Assembly (NCBI GenBank): GCA_036504235.1
Contig: DASXVN010000005.1
Coordinates: 62,001 to 126,000, forward strand
Length of the DNA: 64,000 nucleotides
Origin: Zipacnadum sp036504235
Lineage (GTDB): Bacteria; Armatimonadota; Zipacnadia; Zipacnadales; Zipacnadaceae
Reading direction: 5' to 3'
The notes below the pieces were generated by a model, which ran no database searches, was not told where the DNA came from, and saw nothing but the letters and a program-made list of their open reading frames with translations. Below, piece by piece: positions 1 through 7,759 of the stretch. The number at the start of each line of letters is the position of its first letter. The first letter of the stretch is position 1. The position numbers were made by a program, and so were the translations under genes.

Positions 1-132
1 TCGCGAGGCTATGACTCGCCCTTTCGGTATGTTCGGCCTCTCACCTGAGAGCCGAGGCCGGAGGGTCGGTCTGGTCGCTGGCGGCCCCCTTTCCTGTTGC
101 CACCTCATCTTGGCGTCCCGGGAGACTGGTTG
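1..132. other. Leader region upstream of the first gene
   Basis: No gene is visible in these bases. A 7-bp inverted repeat (CGGCCTC at 34-40 and GAGGCCG at 54-60) contains a second possible inner stem (CTCTCA/TGAGAG at 38-51). It could be the end of an upstream transcript or a leader hairpin, but no clear T-tract follows. A GGGAGA-type ribosome binding site lies about 8 bases before the ATG at 133. Confidence 0.3.
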
Positions 133-1851
133 ATGGCGATTGACCTGAATCTGCGCGTGAGCGGACAGGCCGGGCAGGGCGTGGATACGCTGGGCACGCT
201 GCTCGCCGAGGTGCTGCACGCCGATGGCCTGCACCTCTTCACCCACCAGGACTACATGTCCCGCATCCGCGGCGGGCACAACTACTACCAGTTGCGGATC
301 GCGGATCAGCCCCTCACCGCGGCTCGGGAGAAGCTAGACCTGATCGTGGCGCTCGACGAGCGCGGCTTGCAGGAGGACTGGCCGGTGGCCGGGCCCCGCC
401 CGGTGGTGCTGGTAGACGGCGAGTTTGAGCAGAGTGAGGGCCTCAAGCTGCGCGTCCCCTGGGCCCGCCTGGCGGAGGAAGCCGGCGACGCGCGCTACGC
501 CAATACGGCGGCGGCGGGAGCGGCGCTGGCCCAGCTAGGCCACCCGCTGGAGACGCTACTGGCCCGCCTGGAGGCCACTTTCGCGCGCCGCGGGCCGGAG
601 GTCGTGGCCGGCAACCAGCAGGCGGCCCGCGCCGGCTATGCCTTCCATCTGGAGCACTTCTCCCGGATGCTGCCCCTGCACGCGCCGGTCCTGCCCCCCC
701 ATGGACAGTTGCTCCTCAGTGGGGTGGAGGCCATCGCCCTGGCGGCGCTGGCCGGGGGCGTGCAGTTCTACTCGGGCTACCCCATGACGCCGACCACTGG
801 GATTCTCACCTACCTCGCCCAGCATGCCGACGGTCAGGACCTCGTGGTGGAGCAGGCGGAGGACGAGATTGCGGCGATCAACATGTGCCTGGGCGCGGCC
901 TACGGCGGGGCGCGCGCCATGACCGCGACCTCCGGCGGCGGCTTCTGCCTGATGGTGGAGGGGCTGGCGCTGGCGGGGATGACCGAGACGCCGATCGTGA
1001 TTGCCCTGGGCCAGCGGCCCGGTCCCGCCACCGGTCTGCCCACCCGCACCGAGCAGGGGGAGCTGTGGTTCGCGCTGCATGCCGGCCACGGTGAATTCCC
1101 CCGCCTGGTCTACGCGCCCGGCGACCCCACGGAGGCCTTTGAGCTCACTTTCCTCGCCCTCAACCAAGCCGACAAGTACCAGACCCCGGCGCTGCTGCTC
1201 TACGACCAGTACCTCGCGGATATGACCGCGACCGTGCCGCGTCCGGACTTCTCCGGGCTGACGGTGGACCGCCACCTGGCGACCGCCGAGGAGATCGGCG
1301 GGGATTACCAATACGCCCGGTACGCACTCACTGATTCCGGAGTCTCGCCGCGCGCCCTGCCCGGTACGCCGGGGGCGGTGGTCGAGGTGGACTCCGACGA
1401 GCACGACGTCCACGGGCACATCATCGAGGACGCGGAGACTCGCAAGGCCATGGTGGACAAGCGGCTGCGGAAAAGCGCGGGCATGAGGCAAGATATGCTC
1501 CCGCCGCTGCTGACCGGCGACGCGGAGCCGGACCTGTTGCTGCTCGGCTGGGGCTCGACCAAGGGCTGCCTCGCCGAGGCCGCCGCTCTCCTGCGCCAGT
1601 CCGGCGAGCGCGTGGCCCAACTCCACTGCCCCCAACTATGGCCGTTCCCGGCCGAGGCGATGTCTGCCGTGCTCCAGTCGGCCCGGCGGACGTTCGTCAT
1701 CGAAAACAACGCGACCGGCCAGTTCCGCGGGCTGATCTCCCGCGAGACGGGGATCTGCCCGGACGAACTGGTCGCCAAGTACGACGGCCAGCCCTTCGCG
1801 CCGCAGGAGATCGTGGCGGCAGTCCGGTCGCGGCGGAGGGAGAAAGCATGA
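133..1851 (+). CDS. 2-oxoacid:ferredoxin oxidoreductase, fused gamma-alpha subunit
   Basis: This 572-residue protein is the large subunit of a thiamine-diphosphate enzyme that oxidatively decarboxylates a 2-oxoacid to an acyl-CoA with ferredoxin as acceptor. Residues 1 to about 165 form the gamma domain, with the hallmark SGQAGQGVDTLGTLLAEVL near the N-terminus and RGGHNYYQLRI shortly after. Residues about 185-540 form the alpha domain (YSGYPMTPTT, EQAEDEIAAINMCLGAAYGG, TSGGGFCLM). The fused gamma-alpha order is that of KorA-type and archaeal OFOR enzymes. I chose the ATG at 133 over an in-frame TTG at 97 because conservation begins there. The stop overlaps the beta-subunit start as ATGA, so the two are translationally coupled. 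The substrate (pyruvate, 2-oxoglutarate or a branched-chain oxoacid) cannot be told from sequence. No separate ferredoxin-like delta subunit follows. Confidence 0.9.
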   Translation: MAIDLNLRVSGQAGQGVDTLGTLLAEVLHADGLHLFTHQDYMSRIRGGHNYYQLRIADQPLTAAREKLDLIVALDERGLQEDWPVAGPRPVVLVDGEFEQSEGLKLRVPWARLAEEAGDARYANTAAAGAALAQLGHPLETLLARLEATFARRGPEVVAGNQQAARAGYAFHLEHFSRMLPLHAPVLPPHGQLLLSGVEAIALAALAGGVQFYSGYPMTPTTGILTYLAQHADGQDLVVEQAEDEIAAINMCLGAAYGGARAMTATSGGGFCLMVEGLALAGMTETPIVIALGQRPGPATGLPTRTEQGELWFALHAGHGEFPRLVYAPGDPTEAFELTFLALNQADKYQTPALLLYDQYLADMTATVPRPDFSGLTVDRHLATAEEIGGDYQYARYALTDSGVSPRALPGTPGAVVEVDSDEHDVHGHIIEDAETRKAMVDKRLRKSAGMRQDMLPPLLTGDAEPDLLLLGWGSTKGCLAEAAALLRQSGERVAQLHCPQLWPFPAEAMSAVLQSARRTFVIENNATGQFRGLISRETGICPDELVAKYDGQPFAPQEIVAAVRSRRREKA

Positions 1852-2729
1852 GCATCCTCAAAGACTACCAGAGCCAGGCCACCACCTGGTGCCCGCACTG
1901 CGGCAACTTCAACATCCTCCAGGCGATGAAGACGGCGCTGATCGAGCTGGGGCTGGAGCCCTGGCAGGTCTGCCTGGTCTCGGGCATCGGCCAGGCCGCC
2001 AAGCTGCCGCACTACCTCAAGTGTAACTACTTCAACGGCCTGCATGGTCGTGCGCTGCCGGCGGCCACCGGCCTTAAAGCCGCGCGCCCGGACCTGCCGG
2101 TGATCGTGACCACCGGGGACGGCGACTGCTACGGCGAGGGCGGCAACCACTTTCTGCATGCGCTGCGGCGCAATCCGGATATCACGGTCATTGTCCACGA
2201 TAACCAGGTCTACGGGCTGACCAAGGGCCAGGCCTCCCCGACCAGTCCTCGGGAACTGGTGACGCGCACCCAGCCGCATGGCCCGCAGTCCGAGCCCTTC
2301 GCGCCCCTGGCCCTGGCGGTGCTGCTGCATGCGCCTTTCGTGGCCCGCGGCTATGCCGGCGACCTGCCGCACCTCAAGGACCTGATCGTGCAGGCGGTCT
2401 CGCACCGGGGCCTGGCGCTGGTGGATGTCCTGCAACCGTGCGTCACCTTCAACCACCTCAACACCTACGAGTGGTACGCCGAGCGCGTGTACCCGCTGGA
2501 AGAAGGCTACGACCCGACGGACCGGGCGGCGGCGCTGGAGCGGGCGCAGGAGTGGGGCGAGCGGATCCCGCTGGGAGTCCTGTACCGCGAGGAGCGCAGC
2601 GTCTTCGGCGACGACCTCCCGGCGATCAGCCGGGGCCCGGTGACCGAGCGCCCGCGTACTCCGCAGCAGGTGGAGAGCCTCCTGGCGGAGTTCGAGTTCG
2701 CTGCCGCGCACGGGGTGGCGCCATCATGA
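1848..2729 (+). CDS. 2-oxoacid:ferredoxin oxidoreductase, beta subunit
   Basis: This 293-residue partner binds thiamine diphosphate and normally one 4Fe-4S cluster. WCPHCGNFNI gives cluster ligands C15 and C18, and LQPCVTFN gives C198. The TPP/Mg motif is GDGDCYGEGGNHF at about 90-102, followed by HDNQVYGLTKGQASPT. The family's third cluster cysteine normally lies in SGIGCSS. Here the segment reads SGIGQAAKLPHY, so the ligand position (about residue 49) is Gln, with an unaligned C42 nearby. The start overlaps the preceding stop (ATGA), and the gene's own stop overlaps the next start in the same way, making a tightly coupled three-gene operon. Confidence 0.92.
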   Translation: MSILKDYQSQATTWCPHCGNFNILQAMKTALIELGLEPWQVCLVSGIGQAAKLPHYLKCNYFNGLHGRALPAATGLKAARPDLPVIVTTGDGDCYGEGGNHFLHALRRNPDITVIVHDNQVYGLTKGQASPTSPRELVTRTQPHGPQSEPFAPLALAVLLHAPFVARGYAGDLPHLKDLIVQAVSHRGLALVDVLQPCVTFNHLNTYEWYAERVYPLEEGYDPTDRAAALERAQEWGERIPLGVLYREERSVFGDDLPAISRGPVTERPRTPQQVESLLAEFEFAAAHGVAPS

Positions 2730-3466
2730 CGCGCTCGGAAAGCCGCCTCGTTATCCTGGTGCTGCTGCTCATCGCGGCGGTGGCCTACGCCGTGGACTGG
2801 CACATGTTCCGCCGCACCGACGACATGGTCTTCTACAGTCTGCTGGATGTGGGTTTCCTGGCGCTGCAGGTTCTGCTGCTGACCTTCATCGTGGAGCGTC
2901 TGCTGCGGGAGCGGGAGCGGCACAATCGTCAGCAGAAGATGAATATGGTCATCGGCACCTTTTTCAGCGCCGTCGGCCGGCCGCTGCTCAAGCTGATGGG
3001 GGAGATGGTGGTGGGCGGGGAGGCTTTCTTCGACCGGCTGCGAGTGGACCCGGACTGGACCGAGGCCCAGTTGCGCGAGGCCGCCAAGTACGTGCACGGC
3101 GCCGAGCCGCAACTCGAGGCGCGCGCCGAGCAACTCGCGCCGCTGCGGGATTTCCTGGTCGAGCAGCGGGAATTCCTGGTGCGCCTGCTGGAAAACCCCA
3201 CGCTGCTGGAGCACGAGCAGTTCACCGATCTGCTCTGGGCGGTCTCCCATCTGGATGAGGAGCTAGCGGCGCGCGAGGACCTGGAGCACCTGGGCGCAGC
3301 GGACCGGCAGCATCTAGCGGGGGATGCCCTCCGGGCCTACTCCCGGCTGGTCAGCCAGTGGCTGGCCTACATGATCCACCTGCGGAAGCGCTACCCGTAC
3401 CTGTTCTCCTTCGCGGCGCGGACCAACCCCCTACGGCCGGGGGCGAGGGCGGAGATTGAGGGGTAG
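2726..3466 (+). CDS. Small membrane protein of unknown function, third gene of the oxidoreductase operon
   Basis: I do not recognise a family for this 246-residue protein. It has two hydrophobic helices near the N-terminus (about residues 7-24, LVILVLLLIAAVAYAV, and 33-55, around FLALQVLLLTFIVE). A charged stretch follows (RLLRERERHNRQQKMN), then a mainly helical soluble domain rich in Glu, Arg and Leu. It probably sits in the inner membrane with the C-terminal domain in the cytoplasm (inference). It starts inside the stop codon of the beta subunit (ATGA at 2726-2729), so it is co-translated with the oxidoreductase and might tether it to the membrane, but nothing in the sequence proves that. 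Its TAG stop lies within GTAGGGGCGC, a sequence resembling the head of the nearby repeat family. Confidence 0.75.
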   Translation: MTRSESRLVILVLLLIAAVAYAVDWHMFRRTDDMVFYSLLDVGFLALQVLLLTFIVERLLRERERHNRQQKMNMVIGTFFSAVGRPLLKLMGEMVVGGEAFFDRLRVDPDWTEAQLREAAKYVHGAEPQLEARAEQLAPLRDFLVEQREFLVRLLENPTLLEHEQFTDLLWAVSHLDEELAAREDLEHLGAADRQHLAGDALRAYSRLVSQWLAYMIHLRKRYPYLFSFAARTNPLRPGARAEIEG

Positions 3467-3524
3467 GGGCGCATCTTGCAGTCTCCCCGGTGGCACCGGC
3501 GTCTCGCCGGTGTCGGGCGAAGGG

Positions 3525-3675
3525 GGCCGTTGCCGTCCGTAGGGGTGGATCTTTCGCGGGGCCGTATCCCGCGGAACATCCACCCGGGGCGGCCGCGATC
3601 CTGTGGCTTCGTGGTGGCCGCGGGTGGACGTCGCGGCGCAGACGCCCCGAGGTCCACCCCTTCTAGGAAACGGCC
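3525..3675. repeat. Palindromic repeat family A, copy 1, between converging genes
   Basis: The core runs from GTAGGGGTGGA at 3539 to TCCACCCC at 3653-3660. Outer inverted ends GGCCGTT (3525-3531) and AACGGCC (3669-3675) enclose it. The left half folds as a long hairpin (GGTGGAT...TCGCGGG / CCCGCG...ATCCACC). The right half folds as a second hairpin (GGGTGGAC...GGTCCACCC). The copy at 53541-53665 has the same 125-bp core and is near identical along its length. This copy fills the gap between two converging genes, so it is placed to end transcription from both sides (inference). Confidence 0.85.
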
Positions 3676-3682
3676 GCTTCCG

Positions 3683-4507
3683 TCAGCGATACAGCAGGGT
3701 CGGAATGGTGACTTGCTCCAGAATCTCCAGCCACGAACCCTCGGATAACAGGCCGCGGGTGGTGCGGCGGTGGCCGCCGATGACTAGCAGGTCGGGCTGG
3801 AACTTAGCGATCGCGTCGAAGATGATCGCGGGCGAGTTGCCCGGGGTGACGTAGGCCTCCGCGGCTACGCCCTCCTCGCCGAAGGCCTCGGCCAGCCGGT
3901 TGCAGGTCTGCGCCATCGGGCTGGTGGGCTGAGCGCCGCTCGCGATTACGATCTCCCAGCCCTGGCGTTGCGCCGGAGCCAGAATCATCTCGGCCGCGTG
4001 TCCGGCCTGCGGGTGCATGTCCCAGCCGAGCAGCACCCGCTTGATCGGGCGGTACTCGCGGCGGGTGATCAGCATGGGCTTGAGGGAGTTGCGCACCATG
4101 TGGAGCGCCGTGTGCCCCAGGCCCTGGCCATTGGGGGGGATGTGGGTGCCGTGCGCGCCGTGGGCCCCCAGGGCTACGAGGTAGGAGGTCAGGGAGGCCC
4201 ACTCCAGCCGCTCGGCGGCCTGGCCGGAGTCTACGGTGCGGGCAAAGCAGACCCCCGCCTCGGCGCAGAGCGATTCGGCCTGATCAAACCAGTCTTTGAG
4301 CGTGCGGCGACCCATCTGCTCGCCCTCCGGAACCTGCGGGCTGAAGGCCAGCGTCTCGGGCGACTCGCCCAGGGACTGGATTACCTCGGGGGGTAGCACC
4401 CCCAGGGCTACGACCTCCCGCTGTGACCCGCGAACGAACTCCAGGGCGTAGTGCGCGGCGACCTGAGACCAGTCCGAACCGTCAACGGCGATGAGAACTT
4501 GTTTCAT
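3683..4507 (-). CDS. Tandem-domain universal stress protein (UspA family)
   Basis: This 274-residue protein contains two Usp domains. The first starts at MKQVLIAVDGSDWSQVAAHYALEF, and the second starts near residue 138 at IKRVLLGWDMHPQAGHAAEM and ends in TIPTLLYR. The second domain keeps DLLVIGGHRRTTRGLLSEGS, which matches the nucleotide-binding GxxG-x9-GS region only loosely, so ATP binding is uncertain. Usp proteins are cytoplasmic and help cells survive starvation, oxidants or other stress, usually as dimers; a tandem protein can act as a built-in dimer. The gene overlaps by 26 bases the small open frame upstream of it, suggesting coupled expression. Confidence 0.88.
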   Translation of the reverse strand: MKQVLIAVDGSDWSQVAAHYALEFVRGSQREVVALGVLPPEVIQSLGESPETLAFSPQVPEGEQMGRRTLKDWFDQAESLCAEAGVCFARTVDSGQAAERLEWASLTSYLVALGAHGAHGTHIPPNGQGLGHTALHMVRNSLKPMLITRREYRPIKRVLLGWDMHPQAGHAAEMILAPAQRQGWEIVIASGAQPTSPMAQTCNRLAEAFGEEGVAAEAYVTPGNSPAIIFDAIAKFQPDLLVIGGHRRTTRGLLSEGSWLEILEQVTIPTLLYR

Positions 4508-4721
4508 GCCAATGGCTCCCCTCCGGACGTTTTGAGGTTCTTTCGCCCGGCGGGCGCCGGAGTCCTTCTTCCTCCGTGGTAGGGAGGGCCCTCACGGCCT
4601 GGAACTGGGCGGTCAGCGTCATCTCGGCCGCCTGGACGTCGGGCTCCCGCGTCACTCGGCTCCAGTATTCCCGGATCTCTTCCAGTAGACTCAGTTGCAC
4701 GGTGCTCGTCATGTCGCTCAC
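4482..4721 (-). CDS. Small hypothetical protein overlapping the Usp gene
   Basis: This is a possible 79-residue protein with no family I recognise. It has an AAGGGGTGAG-type ribosome binding site 5 bases before its ATG and overlaps the start of the Usp gene by 26 bases in another frame. The N-terminal half looks helical (LSLLEEIREYWSRVTREPDVQAAE). The C-terminal third is low-complexity, rich in Arg, Glu, Ser and His. The good Shine-Dalgarno site supports it; the weak C-terminal composition argues for caution. It may serve mainly to couple translation into the Usp gene. Confidence 0.5.
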   Translation of the reverse strand: MSDMTSTVQLSLLEEIREYWSRVTREPDVQAAEMTLTAQFQAVRALPTTEEEGLRRPPGERTSKRPEGSHWHETSSHRR

Positions 4722-4871
4722 CCCTTGCGGTCGTCCCTGAACCCTAGTCTCTCCTGCTGAGTCCTATTGTAGTGCGGGAGTGTTATGGCGGTGTTGCCGG
4801 GATATTAAGAGGTTGTTAAAGGCGCGGGGCATCCGGAGACCAGTTTTCGCCGATCCGAGGAGGAGTCGCCA

Positions 4872-5810
4872 GTGTATGATGCTGCTATTGTCGGGGGAGG
4901 TCCGGCCGGGCTGACCGCCGCCGTGTATGCCGCGCGCAAGCAGCTCCAGGTGGTAATGGTGACCCTCGACATCGGGGGACAGACCAACCTGACCGCCGAC
5001 ATCGAGAATTACATGGGCTTTGAGTACATCTCCGGGGCGGAGCTGGCGGCCAAGTTTCGAGAGCAACTGGACAAGTTCCCGATCGACCTGCGGCTGGGCG
5101 CGCTGGTCAAGACGATCACCCCCCACGATGATCACTTCCTCCTGGACACGACCGACAACGAGCAGATCGAGACCCGCACCGTCATCATCAGCACCGGGAA
5201 GCACTCCCGGAAGCTGGGCGTGCCGGGCGAAGTGGAACTGATCGGTCGCGGCGTCAGCTACTGCGCGATTTGCGACGGTCCGTTCTTCAAGGGGATGCCG
5301 GTGGCCGTGGTCGGCGGGGGGAACTCCGGAGTGGAGGCGGCCCTCAGCCTGAGCCGCGTGGCCACCCACGTCACCCTCATCGAGGTCACCGATACCTGGC
5401 GAGCCGACGCGGTGCTCCTGCAGCAGGCCCACGCGGCGCGCAACCTGGACTGGCGCGTCTCGACGCAGGTGGTGGAGATTCTCGGCAGCGACAAGGTGGA
5501 GGGCGTGGTGATTGAGTCCGTCCCCGCCGGGGCGCGCGAGACGCTGCCGGTGGAAGGCCTCTTCATCGAGATTGGCCTGACGCCCAACACGGACTGGCTG
5601 GGCGGGCTGGTGCAGCTCAACCAGTGGGGGGAGATCGTGGTGGACTGCGCGACCGCTACCAGCGTGCCCGGCATTTTCGCGGCCGGGGACGTGGCCAGCA
5701 CCCCGCAAAAGCAGATCATCATCGCCGCCGGGGAAGGGGCCAAGGCCGGGCTGTCGGCCTACGAGTACCTCCTACGCCGCGGCGAACTGGCTCCCGTGAG
5801 CAGTTGGTAG
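4872..5810 (+). CDS. Thioredoxin-reductase-like FAD flavoprotein with CxxC redox centre
   Basis: This 312-residue cytoplasmic oxidoreductase moves electrons from a pyridine nucleotide through FAD to a disulfide. It has an N-terminal FAD fold (IVGGGPAGLTAAVYAAR, residues 6-22), the redox pair C131/C134 in SYCAICDGPFF, a nucleotide fold (VVGGGNSGVEAALSL, 147-161) and a C-terminal FAD motif (IFAAGDVAST). NADPH-type thioredoxin reductases carry HRRxxxR after the second fold. Here the segment is IEVTDTWRAD, as in the NADH-using AhpF branch, so NADH is the more likely donor (inference). The GTG start at 4872 is fixed by AGGAGGAG 8 bases upstream. No thioredoxin or peroxiredoxin gene is adjacent. 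Confidence 0.9.
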   Translation: MYDAAIVGGGPAGLTAAVYAARKQLQVVMVTLDIGGQTNLTADIENYMGFEYISGAELAAKFREQLDKFPIDLRLGALVKTITPHDDHFLLDTTDNEQIETRTVIISTGKHSRKLGVPGEVELIGRGVSYCAICDGPFFKGMPVAVVGGGNSGVEAALSLSRVATHVTLIEVTDTWRADAVLLQQAHAARNLDWRVSTQVVEILGSDKVEGVVIESVPAGARETLPVEGLFIEIGLTPNTDWLGGLVQLNQWGEIVVDCATATSVPGIFAAGDVASTPQKQIIIAAGEGAKAGLSAYEYLLRRGELAPVSSW

Positions 5811-5898
5811 CGGGGGCGAGGAGGACTCCGGTCGCCCCACCGGGAACTGCTGCCGCCGGGCCTCGGCTCCTCATCCCTAGCTTTCCCGGAGGTTGTTC

Positions 5899-6555
5899 AT
5901 GTCTTCTCTTCTGCTCAAGGACGGCGACCGTTTTCTGTTCCAGGGCGACAGCATCACCGACGCGGGTCGGCGCAGCCCGGAGTGGGCCCCCTGGGGCCTC
6001 GGCTATCCCGCGATTGCACGCGGTCTGCTGATGGCGCAGGCCCCCGGTCTGCAGGTGGAGTTCTTCAACCGCGGCATCGGCGGCGACACGACGGTCGAGA
6101 TGGAGGCGCGCTGGGAGGAAGACTGCCTGGAGCTGCGCCCGACCTGGATGTCAGTGCTCATCGGCATCAACGACGTCTGGCGGTTCCTGGAGCTAGACCG
6201 CAAGGAGACCGGCCCGGAGTTCTTCGGCCCGCGCTATGAGGCGCTGCTGAGCCGCGCGGTGGAGACCACCGGCTGCCGCCTGCTGCTGATTGAGCCCTTC
6301 CTGTGGGCCGCGCCCGCCGCCGAGCCGGTCTACACTTGGCAACGCCCGGCGGAGACGGAATTCCTGGCCATGTACCGCGAAACCACGCGGGCGTTGGCCG
6401 AGAAGTTTGACGCCCTCTTCGTCCCGGCGCAGGCAATTGGCGACGCGATCATCAGCGCCCAGGGCTCCGGCTTCCTCTGCGCCGAGCCGGTACATCCCAA
6501 CCTCACCGGGCACGCCGTACTGGCCCAGCACCTCGTGGCCGCCCTGCAGGGGTAG
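5899..6555 (+). CDS. SGNH/GDSL-family hydrolase
   Basis: This 218-residue esterase-like protein has block I FQGDSITDAG with the nucleophile S18, block II NRGIGGDTT (about 58-65) and block III IGINDVWRF with N91. The C-terminal catalytic block, normally DxxH, reads EPVHPN, with H199 kept but Glu at position 196 in place of Asp. SGNH enzymes of this compact type deacetylate sugars, polysaccharides or lipids. There is no signal peptide, so the protein is probably cytoplasmic. The start at 5899 has GGAGG 6 bases upstream. It lies 22 bases before the WbsX-like gene and is probably co-transcribed with it, consistent with trimming acetyl groups from imported oligosaccharides (inference). Confidence 0.82.
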   Translation: MSSLLLKDGDRFLFQGDSITDAGRRSPEWAPWGLGYPAIARGLLMAQAPGLQVEFFNRGIGGDTTVEMEARWEEDCLELRPTWMSVLIGINDVWRFLELDRKETGPEFFGPRYEALLSRAVETTGCRLLLIEPFLWAAPAAEPVYTWQRPAETEFLAMYRETTRALAEKFDALFVPAQAIGDAIISAQGSGFLCAEPVHPNLTGHAVLAQHLVAALQG

Positions 6556-6577
6556 GCAAAGGGACCAGGAGGCGGTC

Positions 6578-7759
6578 ATGGCTAAGTGCGACGTAATCGC
6601 GATCTACTTCCCCAGTTGGCACGCCAACGATCATTACCAGGCGTGGTACGGGCAGGGCTTCTCCGAGTGGGAACTGCTCAAGACCGCCCGGCCGCTGTTC
6701 TCCGGCCACCATCAGCCACTCGTGCCGAGTTGGGGATATTTTGACGAGAGTGACCCGGCTTGGGCGGCGCGGGAGATTGACCTGGCCGCCGACCACGGGA
6801 TCACCAGCTTTCTCTTCGACTGGTACTGGTACAGCGGCGTGCGGATCATGGAGGAGGCCCTGGAACGCGGCTTTTTGCAGGCGCCCAATCGCCACCGGCT
6901 GCAGTTCTCGATTATGTGGGCCAACCATTGCTGGGGCACCTGGCCGGCGGTAACGGGGACTCCCGGCATGGGCGGCAGCGTGGGGGAGAACCGGGGGCAG
7001 GAGGTGTGGCTGCCGATTCGCCACACGCCCGAGGACCTCGACCGGGTGGTGGACTACTGCTCGGAGCACTACTTCAGCCAGCCCAACTATCGGCGGATCG
7101 ACGGCCGGCCGGAGTTCGTGCTCTGGGACCTGAACGGCTTCGCCGAGCAACTGGGCGGGCCGGCGGCGGCGCGGGCCGGAGTGGAGCGCATGCACGAGCG
7201 CGCCCAGAAAAACGGCCTGCCCGGCCTGTACTTCACCGCCAACATCGGCTGCTGCAACGACAACCTCTACTGCTGCGGCTACGACCGGGTGCCGGCGGCG
7301 CAGGAGTTGGGCTTCTCCAGCTTCTTTGCCTACAACATCGTGCGCACGCCCGCCTATGCGACCCTCCCCCACGACCGTCCCCTGGTGCCTTACGAGGACG
7401 TGATCGTCTCGCATCAGCACTGCTGGCGGGAGATCGAGAAGTGGGGCCAGCCGCACCATCCGGTGGTGACGATGGGCCTGGACGTCACCCCGCGCTGGCA
7501 CCGGGGCCTGACGCTGCCGATGGACTTCCGGGCGCTCTCCTACGAGCCGATCATCGTGAATAACACGCCGGAGAACTTCGGCAAGCTCTGCCGCCTGGCC
7601 CTGGCGGACGCGGCGAACCAGCCGGAGGAGTCCCGCGCGATCGTACTCAACGCCTGGAATGAGTGGAGCGAGGGTATGTACCTGCTCCCCGAGGAGCGCT
7701 ACGGGACGGGGTATCTGGAGGCGCTACGGGAGGCGTTGGCCGTCTCGGAGCCGTTGTAG
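6578..7759 (+). CDS. WbsX / GH99-like glycoside-processing protein
   Basis: This 393-residue protein begins with CDVIAIYFPSWHANDHYQAWYG. It contains GFSEWELLKTARPLFSGHHQP, ITSFLFDWYWYSG and VLNAWNEWSEGMYLLPEERYG near the C-terminus. This series is typical of the Glyco_tran_WbsX family, a GH99-like TIM-barrel group often annotated as lipopolysaccharide biosynthesis proteins. Members probably act on glycans, but the reaction is not settled. The family's C-terminal NEW-E-x-P/L-E-x-R/G-x-G region is intact. There is no signal peptide. AGGAGG lies 6 bases before the ATG. The TAG stop is formed inside the GTAGGGG head of the following repeat. Confidence 0.82.
   Translation: MAKCDVIAIYFPSWHANDHYQAWYGQGFSEWELLKTARPLFSGHHQPLVPSWGYFDESDPAWAAREIDLAADHGITSFLFDWYWYSGVRIMEEALERGFLQAPNRHRLQFSIMWANHCWGTWPAVTGTPGMGGSVGENRGQEVWLPIRHTPEDLDRVVDYCSEHYFSQPNYRRIDGRPEFVLWDLNGFAEQLGGPAAARAGVERMHERAQKNGLPGLYFTANIGCCNDNLYCCGYDRVPAAQELGFSSFFAYNIVRTPAYATLPHDRPLVPYEDVIVSHQHCWREIEKWGQPHHPVVTMGLDVTPRWHRGLTLPMDFRALSYEPIIVNNTPENFGKLCRLALADAANQPEESRAIVLNAWNEWSEGMYLLPEERYGTGYLEALREALAVSEPL

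Noticed and set aside
97..132. TTG at 97 as start of the first oxidoreductase gene
   Set aside because: The 12 extra residues resemble no relative, and the ATG at 133 has a ribosome binding site and the conserved start.
1305..2711. Minus-strand open frames opposite the 2-oxoacid oxidoreductase genes
   Set aside because: Composition is Arg/Gly rich and the sense strand has unmistakable enzyme motifs.
3525..3675. CRISPR array or insertion sequence as explanation of the repeats
   Set aside because: The copies are not in a regularly spaced array, have no spacers, no cas genes, and no transposase or target-site duplication is visible.
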